This document shows positions 8,235 to 16,445 of a stretch of 48,786 bases of DNA, one piece after another. Source of the stretch: Pantoea sp. Cy-639 (lineage in GTDB: Bacteria; Pseudomonadota; Gammaproteobacteria; Pseudomonadales; Pseudomonadaceae); the NCBI RefSeq assembly GCF_011752525.1, contig NZ_VWXI01000023.1:1-48786 (forward strand), written 5' to 3'. Under the pieces are notes generated by a model. It saw nothing but the letters and a program-made list of their open reading frames with translations, had not been told where the DNA came from and ran no database searches. The position numbers were made by a program, and so were the translations under genes. The first letter of the stretch is position 1. The number at the start of each line of letters is the position of its first letter.

Positions 8235-8822
8235 CTAGCCCAGCGTACGCTCGATACCGCCCAGTACCAGGCTTTCCATCAGTGCCAGGCCGTCGGCCTC
8301 GCTGAGCGTGCGTTCGCGCAGCAGGCCGGGCAGTTGGTTGAGCTGGGCCGCCAACACCTGCCCGGTGGCCGTCAGGGCTTCGCCGGTCAGTTTCGCCTGC
8401 GGCGCGATCAGACGCAGCAGACCGCTCTCGTAACGCTCGCGCAAGGCCAGCAGGCGTGCCTGCTGGGCCTCGCTCAGGCAACAGAAGTCGCGTTCGGCCA
8501 GGCGAAACTGCAACGGCCGTTCGCCATGCAACTGCCAGTGCGCGGCAATCAGGCAGGCCAGTACCGGCTTGCCTCGGGCCAGGGCCCGGCGGCCCTGGTC
8601 CAGGGTCGCCAGCAACTCCTCGTAGAGCTCCTCGATCAGGTCGTACAGCAGGTCCTGCTTGCTCGGGAAATGGTGGTACAGCGAGCCTGCGGTCAGGCCG
8701 ACGTGCGCCGCCAGCTCACGCATGCTGACCTGGCCGAAGCCTTTCTCGGCGAACAGGGCCATGGCCCTGTCGCGGCGTTCCTCGAAGTTGGCGCAGCGCA
8801 GCGCCGCGTTGACCGGGGGCAT
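8235..8822 (-). CDS. TetR-family transcriptional regulator
   Basis: A 195-residue regulator with an N-terminal TetR helix-turn-helix: AMALFAEKGFGQVSMRELA followed by HVGLTAGSLYHHFPSKQDLL (about residues 20-60). The C-terminal ligand domain is not diagnostic. It starts nine bases after the stop of the 3-hydroxyacyl-CoA dehydrogenase gene, with GAGG in the junction, so it is the last gene of the thiolase-dehydrogenase operon. By position it probably senses an acyl-CoA or fatty acid and feeds back on this operon, in the manner of FadR/PsrA-like TetR proteins; that is inference. Confidence 0.85.
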   Translation of the reverse strand: MPPVNAALRCANFEERRDRAMALFAEKGFGQVSMRELAAHVGLTAGSLYHHFPSKQDLLYDLIEELYEELLATLDQGRRALARGKPVLACLIAAHWQLHGERPLQFRLAERDFCCLSEAQQARLLALRERYESGLLRLIAPQAKLTGEALTATGQVLAAQLNQLPGLLRERTLSEADGLALMESLVLGGIERTLG

Positions 8823-8831
8823 GGCGCGGCC

Positions 8832-9680
8832 TCAGTAGCTGAAGAAGCCGCGGCCGCTCTTGCGGCCCAGGTAGCCGGCCGCGACCATCTCCTTGAGCAG
8901 CGGGGCGGGGCGGTATTTGCTGTCGTTGAAGCCCTCGTGGAAGGCCTCCATGATCGCCAGCAGGGTGTCCAGGCCGACCAGGTCGGCCAGGGCCAGGGGG
9001 CCGATCGGCTGGTTGCAGCCCAGGCGCATGCCGGTGTCGATGTCCTCGGCGCTGGCCAGGCCTTCCTGGCGCACGAAGATCGCCTCGTTGATCATCGGCA
9101 CCAGGATGCGGTTGACCACGAAGCCCGGACGGTTGCCGGCGGTGATCGGTGTCTTGCCGAGCTTCTCGGTCACCAGCAGGGCCTGGGCGTAGGTTGCGTC
9201 GCTGGTCTGCAGGCCACGGATGATTTCGACCAGCGCCATCATCGGCACCGGATTGAAGAAGTGCACGCCGATGAAGCGCTCGGGGTGCTCGATGCTGGCG
9301 GCCAACTGGGTCACCGACAGCGACGAGGTGTTGGTGGCGATCAGGCAGTCGGCGCTCACGCTGGCGGCTACCTGCTGCAGGATGCGCTGCTTGAGCGCCA
9401 GGTTCTCGGTAGCCGCCTCGATCACCAGTTGCGCAGCGGCCAGCTGGGCGTAGTCGGTGCTGGTGCGGATGCGCCCCTTGGCCGCCTCGGCGCGTTCGGC
9501 GTCGAGGGTGCCCTTGTTGACCTGGCGTTCGAGGTTCTTGGTCAGGGTGGTTACGCCGCGCTCCAGGGCAGCGTCGGAAACGTCCACCAGCAATACCTGG
9601 TAGCCGGCGGTCGCGCACACCTGGGCGATACCGTTGCCCATGGTGCCGGCGCCGATCACGGCGATCTGTTCGATAGTCAT
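8832..9680 (-). CDS. 3-hydroxybutyryl-CoA (3-hydroxyacyl-CoA) dehydrogenase
   Basis: A 282-residue NAD-dependent dehydrogenase of the monofunctional short-chain type. The Rossmann motif IAVIGAGTMGNGIAQV is at residues 6-21, and the conserved ATNTSSLSVTQLA and GVHFFNPVPMMALVE segments carry the catalytic Ser and His. The C-terminal domain has the usual NRPGFVVNRIL and GPLALADLVGLD stretches. It interconverts 3-hydroxybutyryl-CoA and acetoacetyl-CoA. The stop is 12 bases before the thiolase boundary's mirror on the operon (thiolase upstream ends at 9693), and the TetR gene follows at once, so all three are one transcript. Whether the pathway direction is fatty-acid oxidation or hydroxybutyrate use is not visible. 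Confidence 0.92.
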   Translation of the reverse strand: MTIEQIAVIGAGTMGNGIAQVCATAGYQVLLVDVSDAALERGVTTLTKNLERQVNKGTLDAERAEAAKGRIRTSTDYAQLAAAQLVIEAATENLALKQRILQQVAASVSADCLIATNTSSLSVTQLAASIEHPERFIGVHFFNPVPMMALVEIIRGLQTSDATYAQALLVTEKLGKTPITAGNRPGFVVNRILVPMINEAIFVRQEGLASAEDIDTGMRLGCNQPIGPLALADLVGLDTLLAIMEAFHEGFNDSKYRPAPLLKEMVAAGYLGRKSGRGFFSY

Positions 9681-9692
9681 GCGGGGTGCTCC

Positions 9693-10877
9693 TTAAACGC
9701 GTTCGAAGACGACAGCGATCCCTTGGCCGCCGCCGATGCACATGGTGGCCAGGGCGTAGCGGCCCTGGACACGTTGCAGTTCATGGATGGCCTTGGTGGC
9801 GATGATCGCGCCGGTGGCGCCTACCGGGTGGCCGAGGGAAATTCCCGAGCCGTTGGGGTTGACCTTCTCCGGGTCGAAGCCCAGGGCACGGGCCACGGCA
9901 CAGGCCTGGGAGGCGAAGGCTTCGTTGGACTCGATCACATCCAGGTCGGCGACCTTCAGGCCGGCTTTTTCCAGCACTTTCTGGGTGGCCGGGATCGGAC
10001 CCAGCCCCATCAGCGCCGGCTCGACCCCGGCGTGGGCGTAGGCCACCAGCCGCGCCAGCGGCTTCAGGCCCAGGCGGCGCACGGCGTCGCCGGTGGCCAG
10101 GACCAGGCCGGCGGCACCATCGTTGATGCTGCTGGCGTTGCCGGCGGTGACGCTGCCGTCTTTCTTGAACACCGGCTTCATCGCCGCCAGTTGTTCGGCG
10201 CTGGCGTCGGCACGCACGTTCTCGTCGATGGCGAACTGCACGACGCCTTTGCGGGTCTTGATCTCGATCGGCACGATCTGGCCGTCGAAGCGGCCCTCGG
10301 CCAAGGCGCGGGCGGCGCGGCGCTGGCTGGTCAGGGCCACTTCGTCCTGCATCTGGCGGCTGATGCCGTGGGCCTCGGCGACATTCTCGGCGGTGATGCC
10401 CATGTGGAAGTGCTCGAACGGGTCCTGGAGGATGCCGACCATGTAATCGATGCCTTGCAGGTCGCCCATGCGCGCGCCCCAACGGGCCTGGGGCAGCAGG
10501 TAGGGACCGCGGCTCATGGCTTCGGCGCCGGCGGCCAGGGCGATGTCGCTGTCACCCAGCAGCAGGCCCTGGGCGGCCGAGACGATGGCCTGCAGGCCCG
10601 AGCCGCACAGGCGGTTGACGCTGAAGGCCGGGGTTTCCTTGGGGATGCCGGCGTTCATCGCCGCGACCCGGCCGAGGTAGGCGTCCCGCGGTTCGGTGGG
10701 GATCACGTTGCCCATGACCACATGGCCGATCTGCGCGGCCTCGACGCCCGAACGGGCGATGGCGGCGCGGGCCACCTGGGTGGCGAGATCGGCCAGCGGC
10801 AGGTCCTTGAGCGAACCGCCAAAGCTGCCGATGGCCGAACGTACCGCGCTGACGACATAGATTTCTGTGCTGCTCAT
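9693..10877 (-). CDS. Acetyl-CoA acetyltransferase (thiolase)
   Basis: A 394-residue thiolase. The nucleophile cysteine lies in SVNRLCGSGLQAIVSAAQ (near residue 90); the C-terminal GHPVGATGAI and CIGGGQGIAVVFE carry the catalytic His and Cys. The start at 10875-10877 (MSSTEIYVVSAVR) has GGAG six bases upstream; a longer frame upstream lacks thiolase similarity. It condenses or cleaves acetoacetyl-CoA, working with the downstream dehydrogenase. First gene of a three-gene operon with the dehydrogenase and TetR regulator, and divergent from an AraC-family gene that may activate it. Confidence 0.93.
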   Translation of the reverse strand: MSSTEIYVVSAVRSAIGSFGGSLKDLPLADLATQVARAAIARSGVEAAQIGHVVMGNVIPTEPRDAYLGRVAAMNAGIPKETPAFSVNRLCGSGLQAIVSAAQGLLLGDSDIALAAGAEAMSRGPYLLPQARWGARMGDLQGIDYMVGILQDPFEHFHMGITAENVAEAHGISRQMQDEVALTSQRRAARALAEGRFDGQIVPIEIKTRKGVVQFAIDENVRADASAEQLAAMKPVFKKDGSVTAGNASSINDGAAGLVLATGDAVRRLGLKPLARLVAYAHAGVEPALMGLGPIPATQKVLEKAGLKVADLDVIESNEAFASQACAVARALGFDPEKVNPNGSGISLGHPVGATGAIIATKAIHELQRVQGRYALATMCIGGGQGIAVVFERV

Positions 10878-11017
10878 GGGAGGCTCCGTGTGCGAAGGCG
10901 TGGCGGGGCGGCGACAGCTCTGCGAGAATGGCCGCCGCACTTTTCTGCAACCCCTGGGGTTGATCGAGTCTAGGCAAAGGCCTGGAAGCGGCCTATGCCG
11001 GATCTGCTCAGGCAACC

Positions 11018-11032
11018 TGGCATTTTTTGCCA
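11018..11032. promoter_or_regulatory. TGGCA-N5-TGCCA palindrome in the thiolase/AraC divergent region
   Basis: TGGCA (11018-11022) and TGCCA (11028-11032) flank five T residues, 27 bases before the AraC start codon and about 140 bases before the thiolase start. Position and symmetry suggest an operator for the AraC-family protein or another local regulator. Confidence 0.35.
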
Positions 11033-11058
11033 CTCAGCATAGACAGCGGACTTCTGCC

Positions 11059-12075
11059 ATGCGCGATAGCGACACGGTCGCGGTGTACTTTCTCAACGCC
11101 ATGCTGCATGCCCTGCGTGATCGGCCGCAGGCACGCGACGCCCAGCTGCGCGCGGTGGGCATCGACCCGCAGGTGCTGGTTCAGCCCCAGGCGCGGGTGC
11201 CGGCCAAGGCCTTCGCCCAGTTGTGGCTGGCGCTGATCGGCGAACTTGGCGATGAGTTCTTCCAGCTCGACAGCCATGGCATGCCGCTGGGCAGCTTCGC
11301 ACTGATCTGCCGCGGGCTGATCCAGGAGCCGAACCTGGAGAAGGCGCTGCGCCAGTGCCTGGGCAGTTTCGGCCTGTTCCTGCGTGATCTGCAGGGAAGT
11401 TTCAGCCAGCGTGGTGGCCGCGCGGTGATCAGCGTGCGTTCGCAGATCGCCGACCCGCTGACCCGGGTCTACGCCGAGGAAACCTACCTGGTGCTGGTGA
11501 TCGGCCTGCTGTGCTGGCTGGCCGGGCGGCGCATCGCCATCGACCGCACCGAGCTGGCCCTGGCTCGGCCGGCCCAGGAGGACGATGCGCTGTTGTGGGG
11601 GCCGGACGTGCGCCTGGGCAGTGGGCGTACCGAAGTAGAGTTCGACAGCGCCTGGCTGCGACTGCCGGTGGTGCAGGACCTGGCAGCGTTGAAGACCTTC
11701 CTGCGCACGGCACCCCAGGGGCTGGTGATTCGCTTTCGTCACCAGAACGGCCTGGTGGCGCAGGTGTATCGGCACCTGAGGGCGCGGCAGTACGGGCAAT
11801 GGCCGACGTTGACGGCGATGGCCGAGCGTCAGCAGCTCAGTGCCAGCAGTTTTCGCCGTCAATTGGAGCGCGAAGGACGCTCGTACCAGCAGGTCAAGGA
11901 CGAAGTACGCCGGGCCATTGCCTTCGAGCTGTTGCGCGAAGGACGCCTGAGCGTCGCCGAGATCGCCGGGCAGACGGGGTTCCAGGAGCCCAGCGCATTT
12001 CACCGGGCGTTCAAGAAGTGGACCGGGCAGAGCCCGGGGAGCTACCGGGCCAGGCGAGCGCCAACGGCCCTGTAG
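11059..12075 (+). CDS. AraC-family transcriptional regulator (Arabinose_bd type)
   Basis: A 338-residue activator. The N-terminal two thirds match the Arabinose_bd type found in OruR-like regulators (for example FQLDSHGMPLGSFALICRGL). The C-terminal HTH_18 domain contains MAERQQLSASSFRRQLEREG and the second helix-turn-helix VAEIAGQTGFQEPSAFHRAF. The ATG at 11059 is chosen because the protein's family similarity begins there, although the Shine-Dalgarno is weak (CGGA). Divergent from the thiolase operon across 181 bases with a palindrome between, so it probably controls that operon, perhaps in response to a short-chain hydroxy acid or related compound. Confidence 0.87.
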   Translation: MRDSDTVAVYFLNAMLHALRDRPQARDAQLRAVGIDPQVLVQPQARVPAKAFAQLWLALIGELGDEFFQLDSHGMPLGSFALICRGLIQEPNLEKALRQCLGSFGLFLRDLQGSFSQRGGRAVISVRSQIADPLTRVYAEETYLVLVIGLLCWLAGRRIAIDRTELALARPAQEDDALLWGPDVRLGSGRTEVEFDSAWLRLPVVQDLAALKTFLRTAPQGLVIRFRHQNGLVAQVYRHLRARQYGQWPTLTAMAERQQLSASSFRRQLEREGRSYQQVKDEVRRAIAFELLREGRLSVAEIAGQTGFQEPSAFHRAFKKWTGQSPGSYRARRAPTAL

Positions 12076-12133
12076 GAGCCGGCGTTGCCGGCGATGGGCC
12101 GGGAGTCGCTCAGGCCACCATCGCCGGCCCTAC
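12072..12133. repeat. Compact REP-like inverted pair
   Basis: GCCGGCGATGG (12087-12097) and CCATCGCCGGC (12118-12128) form an 11-base inverted repeat, extended by outer GTAGG (12072-12076) and CCTAC (12129-12133). The GTAGGAGCCGGCGTTGCCGG portion has the layout of Pseudomonas REP sequences. The right end contains the stop codon of the AhpD-like gene. It can form a hairpin ending two convergent genes. Confidence 0.65.
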
Positions 12134-12567
12134 GCTGGCACCATCGCAAACCCTACGCCAAAGCGGTTCCAGGCGTTGATGGTGGCGATGGCCAGGGTCA
12201 GGTTGGCCACTTCCTGCGCGCTGAAATGCTCCAGCAGCGCTTCGTATTCAGATTGCGGGGCGCCACGCTCGGGCAGGCGGGTGAGGCTGTCGACCCAGGC
12301 CAGGGCGGCGCGTTCGCGCGGGGTGAAATAGCGGGTCTCGCGCCATACGCTCAGGGTCTGCAGACGCGCTTCGCTCTCGCCGGCCTTGCGGGCGTCGTTG
12401 GCGTGCAGGTTGACGCAGTAGGCGCAGCCGTTGATCTGCGAGGCGCGCAAACGCACCAGTTCGAGCAGCGAATGCTCCAGCCCCGAGTTGATCAGCGCCT
12501 GCTCGAGGCCAACCATGGCCTTGTAGGCTTCAGGTGCCTGGCGGGCCCATTCGATACGGTCATGCAT
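12130..12567 (-). CDS. Carboxymuconolactone decarboxylase / AhpD-like protein
   Basis: A 145-residue, all-helical AhpD-family protein. The redox pair and proton-relay motif appear as LRASQINGCAYCVNLHANDA (about residues 41-60), matching the AhpD core with CxxC and the downstream His. Such proteins act as alkylhydroperoxidases or have unknown redox roles. The start at 12567 has GGAG at correct spacing. It ends inside a REP-like palindrome, so its last codons and stop overlap repeat sequence. No partner peroxiredoxin is adjacent, so the substrate is open. Confidence 0.85.
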   Translation of the reverse strand: MHDRIEWARQAPEAYKAMVGLEQALINSGLEHSLLELVRLRASQINGCAYCVNLHANDARKAGESEARLQTLSVWRETRYFTPRERAALAWVDSLTRLPERGAPQSEYEALLEHFSAQEVANLTLAIATINAWNRFGVGFAMVPA

Positions 12568-12762
12568 GGTGAATCTCCAGTGAGCAAAGGGAACGTGGCG
12601 CTACCTTAGCGCCGGGCCGCACCAGATCGAATAGCCAATCGCGCACTTTGCCGGGAGGCCAATGCCCCATTCAGCCATCCACTGATGTGCATCCAATCTC
12701 TTCATTTCTGCCCAGGCGATGGAGTCGGGATAATGACCCGGTCTTCACAGGAGAACCGATTC

Positions 12763-13221
12763 ATGTCGGAACAACGCTTCATGCGCGAGGCCATCGACCT
12801 GGCCCGTGCCAACATCCAGGCCGGTGGCCGGCCTTTCGGCGCGGTGCTGGTGTACCAGGGCCAGGTGATCGCCCGCGCCGTCAACGAGATCCACAGCACC
12901 CAGGACCCGACAGCCCACGCCGAACTGCAGGCCATTCGCCAGGCCGCCCAGGCCTTGGGCCGCGCGCGGCTGGACGGCGCCGAGATCTACGCCAGCGGCC
13001 ATCCGTGCCCGATGTGCCTGGCGGCCATGCACCTGTGCGGCATCGAGCGCGCCTGGTTCGCCTATGACAACGACGAAGGCGAGCCCTATGGCCTGTCCAC
13101 CGCCGCGGTCTATACGCAGATGGCACGCCCGCCGCAGCAGCAGAGCCTGCCCCTGCGTCCGCTGAAGCCTACTGGCGAGTCGGGCTTGTACGCCGAGTGG
13201 AAACAGGCCGGCCAGGCATGA
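12763..13221 (+). CDS. Nucleoside/guanine deaminase-like zinc enzyme
   Basis: A 152-residue cytidine-deaminase-fold protein. Zinc and catalytic residues are seen in HAE (52-54) and PCPMC (81-85). The length and C-terminus (EPYGLSTAAVYTQM, ending near LYAEWK) resemble the short guanine deaminase GuaD of Bacillus more than tRNA adenosine deaminase TadA. Its start at 12763 follows AGGAG by about nine bases. The transporter gene begins within its stop codon (ATGA), so the two are translationally coupled and the transporter may carry the substrate or product. Guanine is the best guess for substrate, not proven. Confidence 0.8.
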   Translation: MSEQRFMREAIDLARANIQAGGRPFGAVLVYQGQVIARAVNEIHSTQDPTAHAELQAIRQAAQALGRARLDGAEIYASGHPCPMCLAAMHLCGIERAWFAYDNDEGEPYGLSTAAVYTQMARPPQQQSLPLRPLKPTGESGLYAEWKQAGQA

Positions 13222-14414
13222 GAGGCGCACTGAACCTGCTGCTGGTGGTGCTGCTGGCGCTGAACCTGCGGCCGATGCTCACCAGCATTGGCCCCCTGCT
13301 GGAACCGATGCGCCAGAGCACCGGGCTGGGCTACCAGCAGGCGGCCCTGCTGACCGCCTTGCCGGTGCTGTGCATGGGACTGATCCCGTTGCTGCAGCCC
13401 TGGCTGCGACGCTGGTTGAGCGAGCATGGCGGCATGCTCGGCGGGCTGGCGGCCATTGCCGCGGCCTGCCTGTGGCGCCTGCAACTGGACAGCGCCTGGG
13501 CGTTGATCGCCAGCGCCGTGGTCGCAGGCCTGGGTGTGGCGGTGGTGCAGGGCATGATGCCGGGGTTGGTCAACCGCTGGTTCCCGACCCGTCTGGCGGC
13601 GACCATGGGCCTGTACTCGGCGGCGCTGATGAGTGGTGGCGGCCTGGCGGCGGTGCTGGGGCCATCGATCACCGCCTATACCGGTCGCTGGCAGATGGGC
13701 CTGGGCGTCTGGGCCTTGCCGGCCCTGCTGGCGGTGCTGGCCTGGGTCGTCCTGCGGCCACGCCAGGACACGCCCAAGCTCGGCGGGGCTGCGGGCGGCC
13801 ATTGGTTCGGCAACCGCCGTGCCTGGCTGCTGGCGCTGTACTTCGGTCTGATCAACGGCGGCTACACCAGCATGGTGGCCTGGCTGCCGGCCTATCACCT
13901 GGAGCATGGCGGCACGGCCCAGGGCGGCGGTGAGCTGGTTGGCCTGATGACTATCTTCCAGGTCACTGGCGCCCTGGGGTTGCCCCTGTTGCTGCGCCGC
14001 CTGGCCGACCGTCGGCCGGGGTTGTGGCTGGCGTTGCTGATCCAGTTGGGCGGCTTCCTCGGCCTGCTGCTGGCGCCGGCCACGGCCATGGGCCTGTGGG
14101 TGGCGATGATCGGCCTGGGCCTGGGGGCCTGCTTCAGCCTCAGCCTGACGCTGACCCTGGAGCACCTGCGCACACCGGCCGAGGCCGGCAGCCTGGCGTC
14201 CTTCGTCCAGGGCGTGGGCTTCATCATCACAGGCATCGTGCCGTACATCACCGGCTGGTTGCGCGATGTCAGCGGCGATTTCCAGGCATCCTGGACGCTG
14301 CTCACCTGCACGGTGGTGGCGATGTTGCTGGTGACGGTGTGCTTCGCGCCGCGCGGCTATGCCAAGGCCATCGCCCGGCCGGCCTCGAGCGGCGCCGCCG
14401 CGTCGCTCAGCTGA
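13218..14414 (+). CDS. CynX/NimT-family MFS transporter
   Basis: A 398-residue major facilitator protein with 12 predicted helices. The N-terminus (LALNLRPMLTSIGPLLEPM) carries the NLRP signature of the cyanate permease/2-nitroimidazole transporter family (CynX, NimT). The ATG at 13218 overlaps the deaminase stop by four bases. Its last eight bases overlap the convergent MocR-type gene. Substrate is unknown; coupling with a deaminase hints at a purine-related or other nitrogenous compound, as import or as export of a toxic product. Confidence 0.85.
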   Translation: MRGALNLLLVVLLALNLRPMLTSIGPLLEPMRQSTGLGYQQAALLTALPVLCMGLIPLLQPWLRRWLSEHGGMLGGLAAIAAACLWRLQLDSAWALIASAVVAGLGVAVVQGMMPGLVNRWFPTRLAATMGLYSAALMSGGGLAAVLGPSITAYTGRWQMGLGVWALPALLAVLAWVVLRPRQDTPKLGGAAGGHWFGNRRAWLLALYFGLINGGYTSMVAWLPAYHLEHGGTAQGGGELVGLMTIFQVTGALGLPLLLRRLADRRPGLWLALLIQLGGFLGLLLAPATAMGLWVAMIGLGLGACFSLSLTLTLEHLRTPAEAGSLASFVQGVGFIITGIVPYITGWLRDVSGDFQASWTLLTCTVVAMLLVTVCFAPRGYAKAIARPASSGAAASLS

Positions 14415-15840
14415 GGCGCTGCAGGGTATCGCGGACCCGGTCCAGCGCCGGGTCGATATCCAGCAGCTCGATGGCGCCGAAGCCCAGCAGCAGCCCCGGT
14501 CGTACCGGGGCCTGGCTGAAGAACGGTGCCAGCGAATACAACCCCACTTCGACCTTGCGTGCCAGGTTGACCAGCAGTTCCACATCCACTGCGGGTTCGG
14601 CCAGGGCGCTCAGGTGGAAGCCGGCGCTGGCGGGCACCGCGCGCAGCCAGGGTGCCAGGTCGCTGTCCAGGCGCGCCAGGATCCGCTCCCGGCGGGCGCT
14701 GTAGACCTCGTGGCAGCGGCGTATGTGCTTGTTCAGGTGGCCTTCGCCGATGAACCGCGCCAGCGCCCACTGCTGCAGGCTCGGGCTGTGCCAGTCGGTC
14801 AGGTGCTTGGCCACGCAGGCAGCTTGCAGCACGGCCGCTGGCAGTATGGCGTAGCCCAGGCGCAACTCCGGCAGCAGGGTCTTGGAGAACGTCCCCACAT
14901 AGGCCACCAGGCCGTGCCGGTCCAGGCGTTGCAGCGCTTCGGCGGCCGGCCCCTGGTAGCGGAACTCGCAGTCGTAGTCGTCCTCGATGATCAGCGCTCC
15001 CAGTTCGGCGGCCCGCGTCAGTAGCGCCTGGCGCCGCTGCTCGCCCATGGGCATGCCCAGCGGGAACTGGTGCGAGGGGGTGACGTAGATCAGCCGGGTG
15101 CCAGGCTCGATCTGTTCGACGCACAGGCCCTGGTCGTCCACCGGCACCGCCTGCAGTTGCGCGCCCAGGGCCAGGAACAACTGGCGCGCCGGAGGGTAGC
15201 CGGGATCTTCCATGGCCACCTTGCAGCCGGGTTCGACCAGCACCCGGGCAATCAGGTCCAGGGCTTGCTGGGCGCCGTTGCACACCAGCACATCGGCGGC
15301 GGCGCAGTGCACTCCGCGGGCGAAGGCGATGTGGTGGGCGATGGCCTCGCGCAGCTCAGGCAGGCCCTGGGACGAGAACTGCCGCTCGGTGTGGCGCTGG
15401 CTGCGGCGCAGGGCGTATTGCAGGCAGGTGCGCCACTGGTCGTAGGGGAACTGCGCCTTGCTCGAGGCTCCGCCGACGAAGTCGTAGCGCGAGGGTGCGT
15501 CCAGTGTGCGTCGGCCAAGCACGGTGGCGCGCTGGCGCCAGCGTTCCAGGGTGTCGGCGGCAGCCAGGGGGAGGGGCTCGGCGCTCTCGGGCTGGAGCGG
15601 CCTGCGCGGGGTGATGAAGGTGCCACGGCCGACCACGCCGCTGAGCAGGTTGTCGTAGGTCAGGCGCGAATAGGCTTCGGCCACGGTCTTGCGTGAGATG
15701 CCGAGTTGTTCGGCGAGCAGACGCGTGGGCGGCAGTTGCGTGCCGGCGGCGAGGTGGCCGCTGTCGATACCGGCGCGCAGTTGCTGGTAGAGCTGGTCGG
15801 CGAGGCCTTTGCGGCCCTCGAGGCGGATATGCAGTTCCAT
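14407..15840 (-). CDS. MocR/PdxR-type GntR-aminotransferase regulator
   Basis: A 477-residue fusion regulator. Residues 1-75 are a GntR winged helix (DQLYQQLRAGIDSGHLAAGT, then LGISRKTVAEAYSRL). Residues from about 110 on form a fold-type I aminotransferase domain with the PLP lysine in VGTFSKTLLPELRLGY and the upstream IIEDDYDCEFRY. Members bind PLP and control vitamin B6 synthesis, GABA or taurine use and other genes. Start at 15838-15840, with only a weak GGA upstream. Neither pdxST nor gabTD is adjacent, so its target is not evident; the convergent transporter and deaminase are candidates only by proximity. Confidence 0.9.
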   Translation of the reverse strand: MELHIRLEGRKGLADQLYQQLRAGIDSGHLAAGTQLPPTRLLAEQLGISRKTVAEAYSRLTYDNLLSGVVGRGTFITPRRPLQPESAEPLPLAAADTLERWRQRATVLGRRTLDAPSRYDFVGGASSKAQFPYDQWRTCLQYALRRSQRHTERQFSSQGLPELREAIAHHIAFARGVHCAAADVLVCNGAQQALDLIARVLVEPGCKVAMEDPGYPPARQLFLALGAQLQAVPVDDQGLCVEQIEPGTRLIYVTPSHQFPLGMPMGEQRRQALLTRAAELGALIIEDDYDCEFRYQGPAAEALQRLDRHGLVAYVGTFSKTLLPELRLGYAILPAAVLQAACVAKHLTDWHSPSLQQWALARFIGEGHLNKHIRRCHEVYSARRERILARLDSDLAPWLRAVPASAGFHLSALAEPAVDVELLVNLARKVEVGLYSLAPFFSQAPVRPGLLLGFGAIELLDIDPALDRVRDTLQRLS

Positions 15841-15915
15841 CGGGCAGTGTCCGAAACACGGAGAGGGGTAAAGCTTCGGGGTTTGGCGGGGAAGCTGCAA
15901 GCGGGGAGCCTCGCT

Positions 15916-15942
15916 CCATCGCTGGCTGCGCCAGCTCCCACG
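15916..15942 (+). repeat. REP element, copy A (inverted relative to copy B)
   Basis: This 27-base block contains the palindrome GCTGGCTGCGCCAGC followed by TCCCACG. It is the exact reverse complement of 16055-16081, and 23 of 24 bases match the element near the transposase at 48739-48762. Copies A and B form a head-to-head doublet with 112 bases between. Confidence 0.8.
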
Positions 15943-15961
15943 ACCATTCTGGCGGGCCTTG

Positions 15962-16048
15962 CGGCGTCATCGGGCATGGCTTGTGCTGACTTGTGCTGAT
16001 AGTGATATAGCCCTTTCCCGGGGAGCACCGCCTACGGCGTCATCGGGC
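15962..16048. repeat. Direct repeats and duplicated gene tail inside the REP doublet
   Basis: The 14-mer CGGCGTCATCGGGC occurs at 15962-15975 and again at 16035-16048. Between these copies lies a tandem 10-mer (TTGTGCTGAC, TTGTGCTGAT, 15981-16000) and a 30-base block (15992-16021) that matches 27 of 30 bases of 16119-16148, the 3' end of the neighbouring small gene. The differences keep the encoded GYITIST, so the block looks like a decayed copy of that gene's end. Confidence 0.7.
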
Positions 16049-16054
16049 TGTCAC

Positions 16055-16081
16055 CGTGGGAGCTGGCGCAGCCAGCGATGG
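16055..16081 (-). repeat. REP element, copy B
   Basis: The block beginning CGTGGGAGCTGGCGCAGCCA is the perfect reverse complement of 15916-15942. It ends 26 bases before the stop of the small gene at 16107. The pair could fold as one long hairpin and may terminate both flanking genes. Confidence 0.8.
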
Positions 16082-16106
16082 GGCGGGAAAGGGCACCCAG
16101 GAGCAA

Positions 16107-16445
16107 TCAGAGCCTGGCTGTGCTGATGGTGATGTAGCCCTTTTCCGGCAGGGCGATACGAATCACTGTCTCGTCGGCGCAGGCCTTGCGCTTCTGCTTG
16201 ATGCAGACGCCGTCCACCGCAGCATCGCGCATGCGCGCGGGGATGGCCCGGCCGCTGTCGTCGAAGAATGCCTCGCTGGCGAGCAGCTCGACTTTCTCGA
16301 TCAACTGGCGGGTACGCTCGTCGGTGGCGCAGAAGAACCGTACGCCGGACAGGTGCGGATTGTCGTCCGGGTTGCTGACCTCATGAGCCAGCAGTTGGCG
16401 CAGGAGGTCGCGCAGTTGATGGGTGGTGCGGGGGTGTCTGGGCAT
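16107..16445 (-). CDS. Small hypothetical protein, 112 aa
   Basis: A 112-residue soluble protein starting at ATG 16443-16445, with GAGG about seven bases upstream. The N-terminus is helical (RTTHQLRDLLRQLLAHEVSN), the middle contains VRFFCATDERTRQLIEKVEL, and the C-terminus ends in EKGYITISTARL. I know no function for it. The last 30 coding bases are partly duplicated 130 bases downstream within a REP doublet. No operon partner is evident; it is divergent from the flavin-reductase-like gene. Confidence 0.7.
   Translation of the reverse strand: MPRHPRTTHQLRDLLRQLLAHEVSNPDDNPHLSGVRFFCATDERTRQLIEKVELLASEAFFDDSGRAIPARMRDAAVDGVCIKQKRKACADETVIRIALPEKGYITISTARL

Noticed and set aside
8334..10973. 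Very long plus-strand open frame opposite the TetR, dehydrogenase and thiolase genes
   Set aside because: It is antisense to three well-recognised proteins, rich in G, A, Q and H as expected of a mirror frame in GC-rich DNA, and shows no domain.
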